Assembly: GCF_905475395.1 (NCBI RefSeq)
Contig: NC_058337.1
Coordinates: forward strand, 86,484,368 to 86,548,367
Length of the DNA: 64,000 bases
Direction of reading: 5' to 3'
Source: Chrysoperla carnea
Lineage: Eukaryota; Arthropoda; Insecta; Neuroptera; Chrysopidae
Shown: piece by piece, positions 24,553-36,500 of the stretch
Layout: every line of letters begins with the position of its first letter
How positions within the stretch are numbered: the stretch's first letter is position 1
Notes under the pieces: model-generated
The model's database searches: none
The model's input: the letters and a program-made list of their open reading frames with translations, nothing else
Told to the model about the DNA's origin: nothing
Position numbers and translations under genes: made by a program

Positions 24553-25135
24553 AGACTGCCTTCATCTGAAGTCTTGACTTTTTATAAACAGGGCTGCGTC
24601 TAATAACCTTTGTTCAACTATTAACCATTGGCTAGTAAACCAAGCCTAGGTTTGCTAACCTTAGACAAGACTTGTGTAAACACTTGATTTATTATATTTA
24701 GCCAAGGGTCGAACAAGGACTGGCATACCAAGGCTGGATTTATTAGCCTTCGTAGAGGTAAGTTACAACTTTTTTCTGTTAATAGGTAAACGTTTTTCTG
24801 ATTATATTTGAAAACGTTTTTCTAGTTATTTCTGTACTTATTTCTATTAGTAGCACACTTTCTTAAACGTAAGCTTAGAGTGCATACGCAAAGTTGAGCC
24901 ACTAACTTGAGTCACTTTGAAAAAATTCAGTTCAACCACATTTAACCTACCTTTCAACCTATAACCTGTCCACCTAAAAATAAACATTTGGAATTGTTGA
25001 AAGTTAAAAAAAACAGCCGGTATATCGAAGAGAGGTTGCACGAAGACACTGCCATAAATAATTTTTTTCTTACTTATTTACCTGTTTATTCATTTATTGT
25101 CACATTTTAAGAGGTAAAGGCAGGTAGTTCACTTG

Positions 25136-25160
25136 TCAATAATAATAATAATAATACTTT
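25136..25160 (-). repeat. AAT microsatellite, possibly a minus-strand LINE tail
   Basis: An (AAT)n run follows GTTCACTTGTC. Read on the minus strand it follows AATAAAAGT, the way several insect LINE 3' ends look. No reverse-transcriptase sequence was recognised beside it. Confidence 0.45.
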
Positions 25161-28100
25161 TATTGTTTATGATTTACAGGTGCATTTGTAAATATTCAAG
25201 ACAAATAAAAAAATTCTGTTTGCATGCTAACATGCAAATAATTTTAAAAATAATACTCACGTTAAAATATTTGTCGTGTTTTTCCATAGATAGATCGTCT
25301 AACGTCTTACTAAATAGCAATTTAATAAAACGTCATAGGAATAAAAATACCGATTTAGTAATTTAATTTAGTCGCAGAAATGAAACTAGAATTCATCTAT
25401 TGAAAATTTTTTTCCTAGACTAATATTAAAAAAAATATTATCGGTTTTAATTTTCAGCATATTTGGAATTTCTCAGATAATAATACAAACAGAATATTGA
25501 ACAAGAGTTTCAGAAAATAAATATTGCTTTAATTATATGATTTGATCATGTTTTCTGTATTATTATGATATTTATGATTTTAATGTTTTAGAATTGAAAA
25601 TTTAGAAATACTCAAGTAGTTGGTATAAGTAAAATGGAAATATTTATCTTATGCAAAGGAATAAAAATAAATTTTCAATAAACTTTGTTAATAAATACCA
25701 TAATTTAATTCTACTTTACAAAACGATAATGATGTGGTCCCTATAATTACGAAATTCTCCACGATTTGTTTTTGTTTTCACATATCTGCTACATTTTTTA
25801 CCTATTTACAAAAATATTTTTTTGTGCTATCAATGTTTAACTGAAACATACATAGTTTTAAAAAAAAAGTTTAAATTGTAATATTTCACAATTATAGTTC
25901 TGTATGATTTCGCACTGATAAGAAAATTTTAGTGATGAATAAAAATAAATAAATAAAAAAAAACCTTAATCTTTCAAAAAGTAACAAAATTATTTATTAA
26001 CAATAAAAAGCCAGTTTTTGTTTATCAAGACTTACCTAATGTTACTAACTTTTGGAAGCTGGAATAAAAAAAATGTATAGCAACTTCAATCTTCAGCAAC
26101 TAACGAATAATTTATGAAATCTAACGAATCAAAGGGATTTTTAAGGTCACCAAATCTCAATTTAAGACTGAAAAATGTGAAAACCAATATGAAAAAGTTT
26201 AGGTTTCTGATGCACATTATTGACGCCAAATTTTCAAATTCATTGTTCTTTTGCTCATGCTTTCCCCGAAAATACAGATTTCATCAACGGGAGGGTATTG
26301 GGTGTGTTATAAATCCGTTTCTTGGTCCCAGTAATTTTTGTGTTTTTTTTTTTCATTCGCTACAGTGTGTGCAAAATACGGACTAATTGATATTTGCAGT
26401 TATTGTCTTATTAAATGTAGTCATGGAGAATTTCATTTTGTTAATTCTGTAAATAAAATTTTAATACTGAAATATGAAATTATGAGAAATTATCACCAGA
26501 AAAACGTAAGTATAGTTGAAGCAGGATATAGATTTTTAAATTGTTAAATTTTTCAACATCGCCATTGCCGTTTTATACTGAACTTAGTTAGATAAATGAA
26601 AGATAAAATTTTTTAACAAAATTTTACAATTTGTATCCATTACTTAAAAATTTTTAAGCATCTTTTTAAATACTTCTAAATCTAAATAATAACAATAAAT
26701 ACCTTTTTCTCTTATCAGGGTTAAAATGTTTCTTGGAATTTATCCAACCACCCATTAAAAAATTTGCACTTAGTTCCGATTCTTGTTACTGTTATTATTA
26801 TCAGGGGGTCTAAAAATTGACCATTTTTTGTGTCTCAAACATATATAAATAGGGTAGGATTTATTTAAAAAAATTTTATTTACGATAGTGAACTTTCTGT
26901 GAAATTAACGTCCGAAAAATTTTGATTTTTTAAAGTAAGTAAAAATTAAATTACTAATAATTTTGTGATATTTTTTTAAATTATTTAAAATGATTATTAT
27001 TATGCCATTGTGAAGTATTTATTTTTCTTAAAACAAAAAATTAAATTATATTTAATTAAAATTCTTACATCTATATTGACTCGTGTGTTAATATATGTTG
27101 CATTTTTTTCTTAGTTTTGGCATATTATTTTATTTTAACGTTAGGAATGAGTGAATTAAAGTAATTAATAATCTTAAATTAAAAGTAGAGATAATATGAA
27201 AAAATAATTAATCAATGAATGAAATAATTATTTAAAAAAAAAAATTATATTATTTAATTTCTTATTCAAGGCTGTTGGGTTCGTTAAGTAATCTTCAATT
27301 CCATGAATAAAGTAAATTTTGAATAAGTTACTCATTTATAATGCACATCTATCAAGAAAAATCGAAAAAATCGATTCATTACAAAATAAAAGTTAATTTT
27401 ATTAGAAAAATCTATTAATTTTATTTAAAAAAAATAAGATTACTCTTTTAATTGATTTTAATACATAGAAAAATAATCAATTATTTTCTTGATGGTTATC
27501 TTTGGTTTGAAAATTTCTACAAAATTCAAAATTAAATCTTTCAAGATACCTTGTTTTTATTTCAAATTGCATTGAGTTTAAAAAAAATTTATTTGAGCTT
27601 AAAAACTTTCAGCCAAGGATATCTATCGTCTAGTTATACGAAAAACCTTTAGCCGAATTCAATTTTCTTCATTCGATCAAATTTATTTTACTAAATGGAT
27701 GGATTACGAAAAGAACAAAAGTTGTTATGAGAAATTTAATGAATATATTTTTCGCAATCTGCAATTAATTCCTTTAATCTTTAATCGTGTTCAGTGCCTT
27801 ATTAAAAGCAATACATATTTAATAATTTTAAATAATGCTTTAAAATGATTGTAGTTAATCTTAGATTTTACATCAAAGATCTCAAGATTTTATTAGATTT
27901 TTAAGTCGTTCAAGTTTTGGTATTTAAAGGCCTAGATTTATTACCCTTGGCAGATTTGTCGACGAACCGTTTAAAGAATTTGTGGCCAACCATGGCATGT
28001 CAGAATTGCGGTTGGGGTTAGAGTTTGTCAATTAAAAGTACACTTTGGGGTTAAAATGTTTTAATTTATCCTGACCAAAATTCTTAAATTTATAAAACTA

Positions 28101-28264
28101 TAAAAGTATTTTAGAAATATGTCGAATTTCTTAGCAATTAAATTAATCAAATATTTCCAAAAAACAAATATCACAATCCAATATTTTCCAAAAGCAAATC
28201 GATACTCATATATTTTGTTTGATTATTTACAGTTTGAACAAGAAATAGATCAACAATTTTCAAA

Positions 28265-31200
28265 ATGATGTCTTTTTTGATAAAAATCATTTGTATATTT
28301 TTGTTAACGCACATAACAATTGGAATGGATCAACAATCAACAAATGTTGCAACATCACCCTCATCGCAAGCCATACAACAGCAGCAACAACAGCAATATG
28401 CAGATAATGTTGCCCAATATGTCGCTGGTGTCGTACCATATTCACCACCATCAGCATACCAATATACAGAACCAAATTATGGACCACAACCAGAATCATA
28501 TGACAATAATTATTTAATACCATATCCACCAAAAGCAACTGTACCAACTCATGGCGATCAAGACGATTATGACGATTCAAGCCTAGCAAGTTATCAATAT
28601 TTATCATCGGTTTTACCTTATGCGAGAGTAAGTCTTATTAATTTAGCAAAAACATAGAAATTATAGTAAAATCCTACACTGAGATTTGGGTTAAATGGAA
28701 GTCTGAAGAAATTTTAATGCTATAGGTGGAGGGTGCCCCTAGAAGACTTCCTTTAGCTCGAACAACAATTTTTATACCCTGTATATATAAAATATATATC
28801 AAGGTATGTTAATTTTTTCCCGTCTGTCCGTCCGTCATCACGATAACAAAACGAAAAGAAATATCAAGCAGAAATTGACAAACTTTTTAGCGTGCTCAAG
28901 ACGTAAAAAGTGAGTTTGAGTTCGTAAATGAACAACATAGGTCAATTGGGTCTTAGGTCCGTAGGACCCAACTTGCAAACCGATAGAGATAGAACAAAAC
29001 TATAAAAGATAGGGAGTTGAAAATTTGCAGGTAACTTTAACTTGTGGTCTTGTAAGAGATTCTCAAAAACCGCCATAATTGACTTGGTTTTTAAAACTTT
29101 TCTAATTTATTAAAAATAATCCACAAGCACTGATATTCAACACTTTCTATACCGGGTATTTAAACCGTTAACTCAGTCATTTGTTTGATTTCACTTGTTT
29201 TACATCGAATCGGTATTTACCGAGGTAATTGATTTTAATTATATAATTCAATATGATAACCACCATTTTCTTTATCCGAGAGGAAAACCTGACCGAAGTA
29301 TTCTGGGAACATCCTTTAACCACGAATAAAATTTCCTTGGAATTCGATACATAAACTTCTAAGCCTCTCTTTTTTTGATGATCAAAAATACACATAGGTA
29401 TGTATGTACATACGAATAAAATTTTCCATGTTTCTATATAGGTCTGTACAGACGTTGATCGATCTCCTACTGAGTTTTCGGACAAATTGTTAGCGTATTT
29501 GATTAAATCATATGAGAGGACAATAGATGGGAGAGTAGTTGAAATAACGAAGTCAGTCAGATCTTAAAGAATACTCTGTCTTGCAAAAAGGTATTTTACA
29601 ATTTAAATCAATTTTCCCAATTTCCCCAGTGTGTATATAGGATCGCGTAATAATGTGGAAGCGCCACCTTTATGATTAGAAATAGAAATTCTTACATTAT
29701 TTCCCGACGCTTCCATTCGAACAATTTTCATAAATTAATAATTAATGAGCAATGCTTCTAAACTAAAATAGATCTAATTAAGGGGTTATTTAGTTTACGT
29801 CAGGGGATTATTTATTTAGGAAATTTCATTTGTTAAATCATTTTTTATCAGCTTGAAAACAATAAATTATTATTATTTATCAAATTATAAATTTTAGGGT
29901 TTAAGATCTGCTACAATAACACCAGAAATGATTCTAATCATAAAAATTTTGGTTAAAATAATAACACTCTATTGGTACAATACAGTTGCAAGAATGGTAC
30001 GTTAAATTTGGATACCTACTTTATAGAATACAAAAAAGTTTTGCTAACGTTAAAAAATACATTCAAATTTAACTATCCTTGATGCTGGGGAGCTAATCCC
30101 TGTTAATTATGGCCGCGTTTGTTATTTAATAAATTAACAACATTATGGTATATAATGTTGTCAATTTACTTTGTCCTTCTGTTCTTATATACAAACCGTC
30201 ATGTCAACTGATACGATTTGATGTCAACAATTTGTACCTCTTTGTACCCTTTTGTTCCATCAAACTGCCATGCTAATTGACATGATATAGCGTATCAATT
30301 TACGTTGTTCTATGGAGGGTAGAGATAAAGAGAACTATCTTAAATAAAGTTTAAAATTAAAAAGATTGCGGTCGTGGGACCCCTGTTATGAACGAAGTTC
30401 CTTACGAAGCTGTACAGAAGCAAATTTAAACGTTAAATAAATACATATAGGTAATCTGTTCCAATAGGCAGGGTTTCAAAACGAACATAATTATATTACA
30501 CGAATAACAAGTTTTGGATATAAATAGTAAAAAAATGCAAAATTCGTGTACTACAACAAATAAAAATAATACAAAGAAGGATAACACACACATAGAAAGC
30601 ATATCTCAATTTGTTATGTGACGGTTTTTGCCAGTTTGCTCACTATGGCAAGCCGCATTAAGGAAGTTCGTTCCAAAAAGTGTCCAAAATAACATTAATA
30701 AAATTAACCAGAGCGGCGCTTGTTTAGCAAAAGATGTTTGATGTGAAAGGGTTTTTTAAATATTTATCTTACTCTTATTTTGAGCATTCTTTTAAAACTT
30801 ACCCTTTTTCTACAGCAGCGCATCGTTATTTGCTGCTTTTCGATGGACGCTTTTTGTATACAAAGAAAGTTCTCCTTATCTCTACCATCTATACATTGTA
30901 TAAATCTAGATTGATAACTTCATTTCATAGTTTTAGTACAGGAACAAAGGGTACTAGGCAATATGTAAATTGATGACATCATATTGTGCCAATTGGCATG
31001 GCAGTTTTTATAGCGAAACAGATGGTGTGTAGATATAAAATGATTCGGGATGTCCAACAAACAATTATTTCACGATCGTACGATAAGTATATTGTTGGGA
31101 AAAATTTATCGAATAATATATACACTCTGCCGACAAGTTTGCGATTGCATCAATTTTACGCCATAGAAAGAACTTGACTACTTTGCTCTATGCTCCTATT

Positions 31201-31623
31201 ATGTTTAAAAATGTTTCAATGGCATTTAAAATTACAAATATCCCATGTGAAAAACTATATCCAAAACTTTATTTTATCATCACTTTACTAGATTTTAAAT
31301 GAATAGCAACCTAATTTGATTTTCAAACAATTTTATCTAGATTTTATTTTTTTTAATTGTTTCAGATTTTATATCGTTTGTTGGTCAAAGCTGGTACTAT
31401 TATTGTGGGTGGTGCTGTATTGTTAGCACTTGGTGGTTTATTAACAACACTTATATGTTCATTTACACCATTTTGCACCATACAATTTCATGGGTTAGGT
31501 ATTAACCGTGAATCAATGCGATCATTAATGACACCAGACAATTTAAGTTTAGCCACATCATTTATACATGATGCTATTGAAAAATATAATAAAATTAATA
31601 GTAATAAACATAAAGATTTATAA
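28265..31623 (+). CDS. Secreted or membrane protein of unknown function, 239 aa, 3 exons
   Basis: Exons 28265-28627, 29898-29996 and 31366-31623 (TAA), all phase 0, with donors GTAAGT and GTACGT. Residues 1-20 form a good signal peptide (MMSFLIKIICIFLLTHITIG). Then comes a low-complexity Gln/Tyr/Pro-rich region with a (Q)7-type run near residues 39-45, YxxPPS and YGPQPE motifs and an acidic DQDDYDD stretch. Exon 2 encodes LRSATITPEM followed by a hydrophobic amphipathic stretch (132-147). Exon 3 holds a strong Gly/Leu-rich membrane segment (165-186) with Cys185, then Cys191 and a conserved-looking SMRSLMTPDN region. The modular layout suggests a type I membrane or cuticle/extracellular-matrix-associated protein, but I do not recognise the family and assign no function. 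Intron 2 carries a foldback repeat. The first of two adjacent ATGs was chosen. Confidence 0.8.
28769..29205 (+). repeat. Dispersed repeat, copy 1 (intron 1 of the 239-aa protein gene)
   Basis: Begins TTTTTATACCCTGTATATAT, then TCAAGGTATGTTAA, a CTGTCCGTCCGTC run, ATCACGATAACAAAACG, GGGTCTTAGGTCCGTAGGACCC-type text (palindromic GGGTCC/GGACCC) and the terminal ACTCAGTC...TTTCACTTGTT. The same word order occurs at about 51487-51997 and 61796-62399. No coding capacity is seen; the class of transposon is unknown. Confidence 0.7.
30180..31030. repeat. Foldback (large inverted repeat) element in intron 2 of the 239-aa protein gene
   Basis: The left arm (about 30222-30345) contains CATGCTAATTGACATGATAT and GTAGAGATAAAGAGAACT. 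The right arm (about 30868-31010) contains their imperfect reverse complements (AGTTCTCCTTATCTCTACC, ATTGTGCCAATTGGCATG). An inner pair, GAACGAAGTTCCTTAC at 30390 and TAAGGAAGTTCGTTCC near 30661, is also inverted. The inner 160 bp recurs inverted at about 42297-42470. This resembles a MITE or nested foldback. Confidence 0.6.
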
Positions 31624-33554
31624 ATTTAAAAATATTTACCTATTGTTTTAATGTTAAAAAGTAAAAATTAGAAGTAAACAAATTATCTGAAAAACAATTC
31701 ACTACAAACAAACAAATTCAAGATCAATTAATTTAAAGCTTCCTAAGCTTAGCCTGTTTTTTTTTTGACGATTTTACTATACCATAACATTATTGGCTCA
31801 TAATTTTTTTAAACAGCGTATTGAGAATAAAAGGGGATCTATACATTTCAGTGGCCGGACATAAACTTAAGTGCAGTGAAACATCTCCTATCTGAGATAT
31901 CGAGCCATAACTTTGTCAAATGTGTGTGAACGTATTTAAATTTATTTCTCTTAAGTTTGATAACTTCACAAAACTTCAGGGAACTGAACTGGCATTGCCT
32001 TTCGATCACTGAAATTTATAGATCGACCTTCAAAAGGTATTATCGTTAAAACAATTGTAAATCGTGGTAATTAATTTTTATTATTAAAATATTGTTTTTA
32101 TTTTTTCGTCAATTACTTAAATTTTAAATTTGATTGTATAAAAATCATCTTAAATGGCCTATCTCGTTCCAGTAATAATTTTAAGCAAATGTATGGATAA
32201 ATTCCAAGATTTTATTATTATTACCAAATTAGAATATTATATTTTAAAATAGGATTCCATCCACTTTCTGTAACCGATTCATGTCCATGGCTGCGCCCAA
32301 GTTGAATTGAAGTCAGCCCATAAGTGTGGCCAAGGACATCCATCGGCTACAGAATGTATAGTGGCTGGTAAAGTATTTAGCTTCGATCATGTATGTATTT
32401 TATTTTATATATGTAGATATACGCCTTCGCGGACAGTATTGTAAATGATGTAATTTTTAATTTTTATAAAGAAAAATATTTTTTTATTGGATGTAAATAA
32501 TTAGAAAAATAAATAGTTATATTTTTTAAAGAGTAAAATTTTTATTGATTCATAATAACAAAATAGTAGGTAAACCATTCCTGAAAAAAGAACATCTACT
32601 TGGGGATAATCCATTTGGGATTATCAATCATAGTTTACAATGGACGTGGATTTTAACTGTAGTATGGTATGAATGAATAATATGCTCTCTAAGTACCCAA
32701 TTAAGGGTACATTTTCAGGAACATAATTTTGTGTTATTCAATTTTTGTTTCAACCCCACGTTCTACGATAATAATTGATATAAATAAAAATTTGGGTGTT
32801 TTGTCCAATATGCCAGAACGCTATAAAGACATATGGCGTTTTATATTCAAATATACCAAATACAAATTTAAATTGACCTAAGTAGGAACTACACAAGTAA
32901 TCAGGAGAATGTATAGCTCGTCTTTACTCTTCTGGATGCCTCACGTTGTTATATTACCGGATTTTTTTTATTTAAGTATAATATCTAGTTGTTCCAGAAA
33001 TACTAAACTTTCATTTATCGATACTCAAACAGTGTTCACTATGGTGCGACGCATTTGAAAATAGATCAAACACGCCGGAAGATAATAAATCAAGCAATGA
33101 ATAGACATATGTTATCGGTCGATTTAATACACGATTGGGCTAATTTGGTTTCCTAGCTTGGTCCAACGCTCGACAATATTCACTATAATTGAACCAATAT
33201 TAGCTGTGTTCTTATTTGCTCTATAGGTAACAATCTATGAGTATGATTCTATCCTTCCATATTTAAAAAAATTTACATAAAGCAATTTGGGAACAGTACA
33301 AATAATTACTTTAATGCAGACTAAACCAAAATCTATAGGTTTCTAATTTTCCTTTTTGTGTGACTGAAATTACAACTTGGCTGGAACATGATGATGCATA
33401 ATGAGCAAATTTTGTGGCATAATTAACAGTGTCTTTTAACAGGCGACGTAACTATTGCAAAACAGTAAAACACAGTATTTCTGTTAAATAAGCATTTAAT
33501 TTTTCTATATTACTAATACAAACAATAATTTATATTAATTACTAAAATACTATC
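31624..33554. other. Intergenic region between the 239-aa protein gene and CYP-C
   Basis: These genes converge, with 1.9 kb between them. AATAAA near 31836 could end the plus-strand transcript. No gene, RNA or clear transposon end was recognised. Homology to the 3' flank of CYP-D starts near 33455. Confidence 0.5.
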
Positions 33555-36500
33555 TTATGAATTTCTAATTCGTTTACGGAATTTTACACGTATCGGTTTT
33601 TCGGTTCGCATTACTAAATCACAAAGTAATGTTATTGATTCTGGTGTATCAATTGGCTCCAATATGTAATTTAACAAAATATTTGATATTATTGATTTTA
33701 TTTGAAGTATGGCAAATTTTTGACCTACAAATAAATTATCAATAAATTAATGAAACTGACTAAATTATGGATCGGACTGACTTTCTGATAGCACTTTTAG
33801 ATTATCCATTTTAAAAGAATGGCGAAACGAATAAACGAACAAAGAAAATTTATAATTACCAATACAATTTCTGGGTCCAGCACTAAATGGAACATAGGAA
33901 AACGGATGTCGCTTTGCACAATTTTCATCAGTAAATCGTTCTGGAATAAATTTTTCTGGTTCAGGCCAATATTCGGGGTCACGATGTAAATCGTATATAT
34001 GCACATTACACAACAAACCTTTTGGCAATACTAATCCATCCTCTAAAAACAAAATAATTCTCTAAAAAACAAAACTCCAAATTTTGAAGATGGCGTTATG
34101 TCTTCGCCTGGATATTTGCAGAAATACAGGTATCTACTACTTATTACTTATAGCCTCTTATAGGGTTAAAAAATGTTTTTTCATAAAATTATATGGCAAA
34201 AATTATATTTTCCAGAGCTAGAAAGTTTGTACATCATTGCCTCACATTGGACATTGGAATACCTGCACCAAATAAGTATACTTACTTAATTCTAACGGTT
34301 CAGTTAAAGTACGAGCAATAAATGGCACAGAAGGATACAGTCTCAATGTTTCTTTTATACACATTTCTAAATACTTTAATGATTGCAAGTCAGTATATGA
34401 TATTTTAGATATATCTTCTCCAACCACACTGTACAATTCTTCCAGAATTTTATCCTGGACTTTTGTATGATTTGCTAAAAGCATTAACATATTCACTATT
34501 GCAACCGATGTAGTATCATGACCCTGAAAATTTAAAAAAAAAATTATTTTTGTAAAGCAAAAATTGGTGATGTCACCAGTCCTGAAAGGCTGGAACAATA
34601 TTTTACGAATTAAATTTAAATTTTAGTGCGGACCGTCATCAAATTAGCAACGAGTAACATACACTATTAGAGAAATTACGATTAGCTAATGCAAACTGAT
34701 GATGACTACATGGGGCCAAAATCGAAATTAATTCGAAATATCCGAGAGTTACTCTTATTTATTATCTTTGATAATATTTATAATGCTTTACGAAATAAAT
34801 TGAACTCAAAATAAGTCGGTTTAGGTAAAACTTTATTAGGAAGATGCTCCGTTTGGGAGCTAGGGAGTCTTAAAGTTGAAACTAGGAATTCGTTGTTCTT
34901 TTTATAAATATATAAAAATAGATTACACATTTTTGATAAACTTGGTATAGAGGCACTATTTATCAGATAGACTTCTATCCCTGGAAACATTTAAGGAAAC
35001 CTTAAGGAACGAAGGAGGGTAGAACCTTAAGGATCTTTGATACGCTTCTAAACTTCATTTGAAATTTAGGGACAATATTTCTCACCGATTCAACCATCCC
35101 TGCAAAGCGGCAAGGAGATTATAAAAATTTTGGAGTATTGATTTCAAAACTAGAAAGTACAAGTTTTTAAACGAGCTAGCTATTGCGGTTCCTTCAAATT
35201 CAATGATTTTTCGAATAGATACAGTTTGAAATTTGGTTTTAAAAAAAATGGTTGCATTTTTTTAAATAGACTAATAGGGGATCGGACTGAAGTTTTTTTA
35301 TCACTTCAAATGGCGAATTCTCGAAAACTAAGAGGAAGATACCCACTAGTGATGTCATATGTGGGTATCGCCATAGAGATTACATTTCAAACTTTGTTTG
35401 GTTAAAAGGAAATGAGCAACCTTGGAATGGAAATCGCCATTGAGATTACATTTAAAACTTTGTTTTGTTAAAAGGAAATGGGCAACCTTGGATTGCAATA
35501 TTCAACCTAAATTAAATTTTAATTTTAATGTTAAGGAAACATTTTACCTCAAAAACAAACGTATCCACTTCTTCTTGAATACCCTTATAATCAATGTCAC
35601 CATTAGTTTTCATGTGTAATATTAACAAATCTAACATTGAATACAATCTTCGTCCACTTGTTGTTTCGATTGTTGTATTATCTACTATATTAGGATCCCA
35701 AGTTTGTAGCCGTGACGTAATAATTTTCGAAGTGAAGGATCGTAACGTTTTTATGGTTTGCCGTACTTTAAATTTCAGAAGAGATAAATTAAGTAGAAAA
35801 TCTGGAAAAACCCATGGGCGACATATACGATATACAACAATTTGGCCAAATCTAAAACAAATTATATTAAAGAAATTTCTGTGAATTAATATAAAGAATG
35901 ATTCAAAAACAATTTTACAAACTTCTTGTATTCTTTTCTCCAAAAGAAGAAAAATAACCTCATATAAATAGATTTCCCGGGTCCCGAAAATTTTACATTA
36001 TTTCTTAGTTTATTACTTAACTCATATATACGTATTCTATGTATAGGTTGAATGAGATGGATATACTTGATAGTGCATTTCTCGAGGGTTTAAACTACTG
36101 TCATTTTGACCTTAGATTTTTCATCCTCGTCAAATTGATGTCTGAGAAATTCATCTTTTAACATATCGTCGTCGATCTTTTTGCCCCTGGTTGTTCCTTG
36201 TCAACCATTAAATATGCAAAAATTCACATATATTATACACAAATTAATTAAACATTGTGTATGAAATGCCCAGTAGTTCTGCCAGTTAGCATGCCTCTAA
36301 TGGGATCGAATTACGATGGGTCGGTGGGGTTTTTAGCTCTTACGTTAATTCTATGATTGAAATAGCCAGGCGTTTTTTGAGTTGGTCTCGCCTCTCATTG
36401 GATCGAGTTTAGCGATGGGTCTGGGAGGTTTTTGTGTTAACTTTGTGATTTGCCTGTAAACGATTTTTTTTCGGATGAAATGACCCACCAGGAATGGTAT

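Larger units (their letters stand above)
22585..28264. other. Intergenic region, repeat-rich, no gene seen
   Basis: Between the THEG-like gene and the secreted/membrane protein gene I see no assembled gene. Contents: a diverged tandem array at 23140-23740, a perfect 12-bp hairpin at 24518-24552 inside a repeat-like segment (24194-24565), and an AAT microsatellite with LINE-like flank at 25136-25160. From 26500 to 28200 it is extremely AT-rich. The minus-strand frame 24194-24565 (123 codons) overlaps the hairpin and lacks any recognisable domain. Confidence 0.5.

Noticed and set aside
24194-24565. 123-codon minus-strand frame
   Set aside because: Overlaps a perfect hairpin and repeat-like sequence, has no recognisable domain or splice context.
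28287-28607. 106-codon minus-strand frame opposite exon 1 of the 239-aa protein gene
   Set aside because: Shadow of the low-complexity codons on the other strand; the plus frame has a signal peptide and splices cleanly.
35594-35884. Plus-strand frame opposite CYP-C exon 6 (and its twin at 46404-46679)
   Set aside because: Antisense shadow of a conserved P450 exon.
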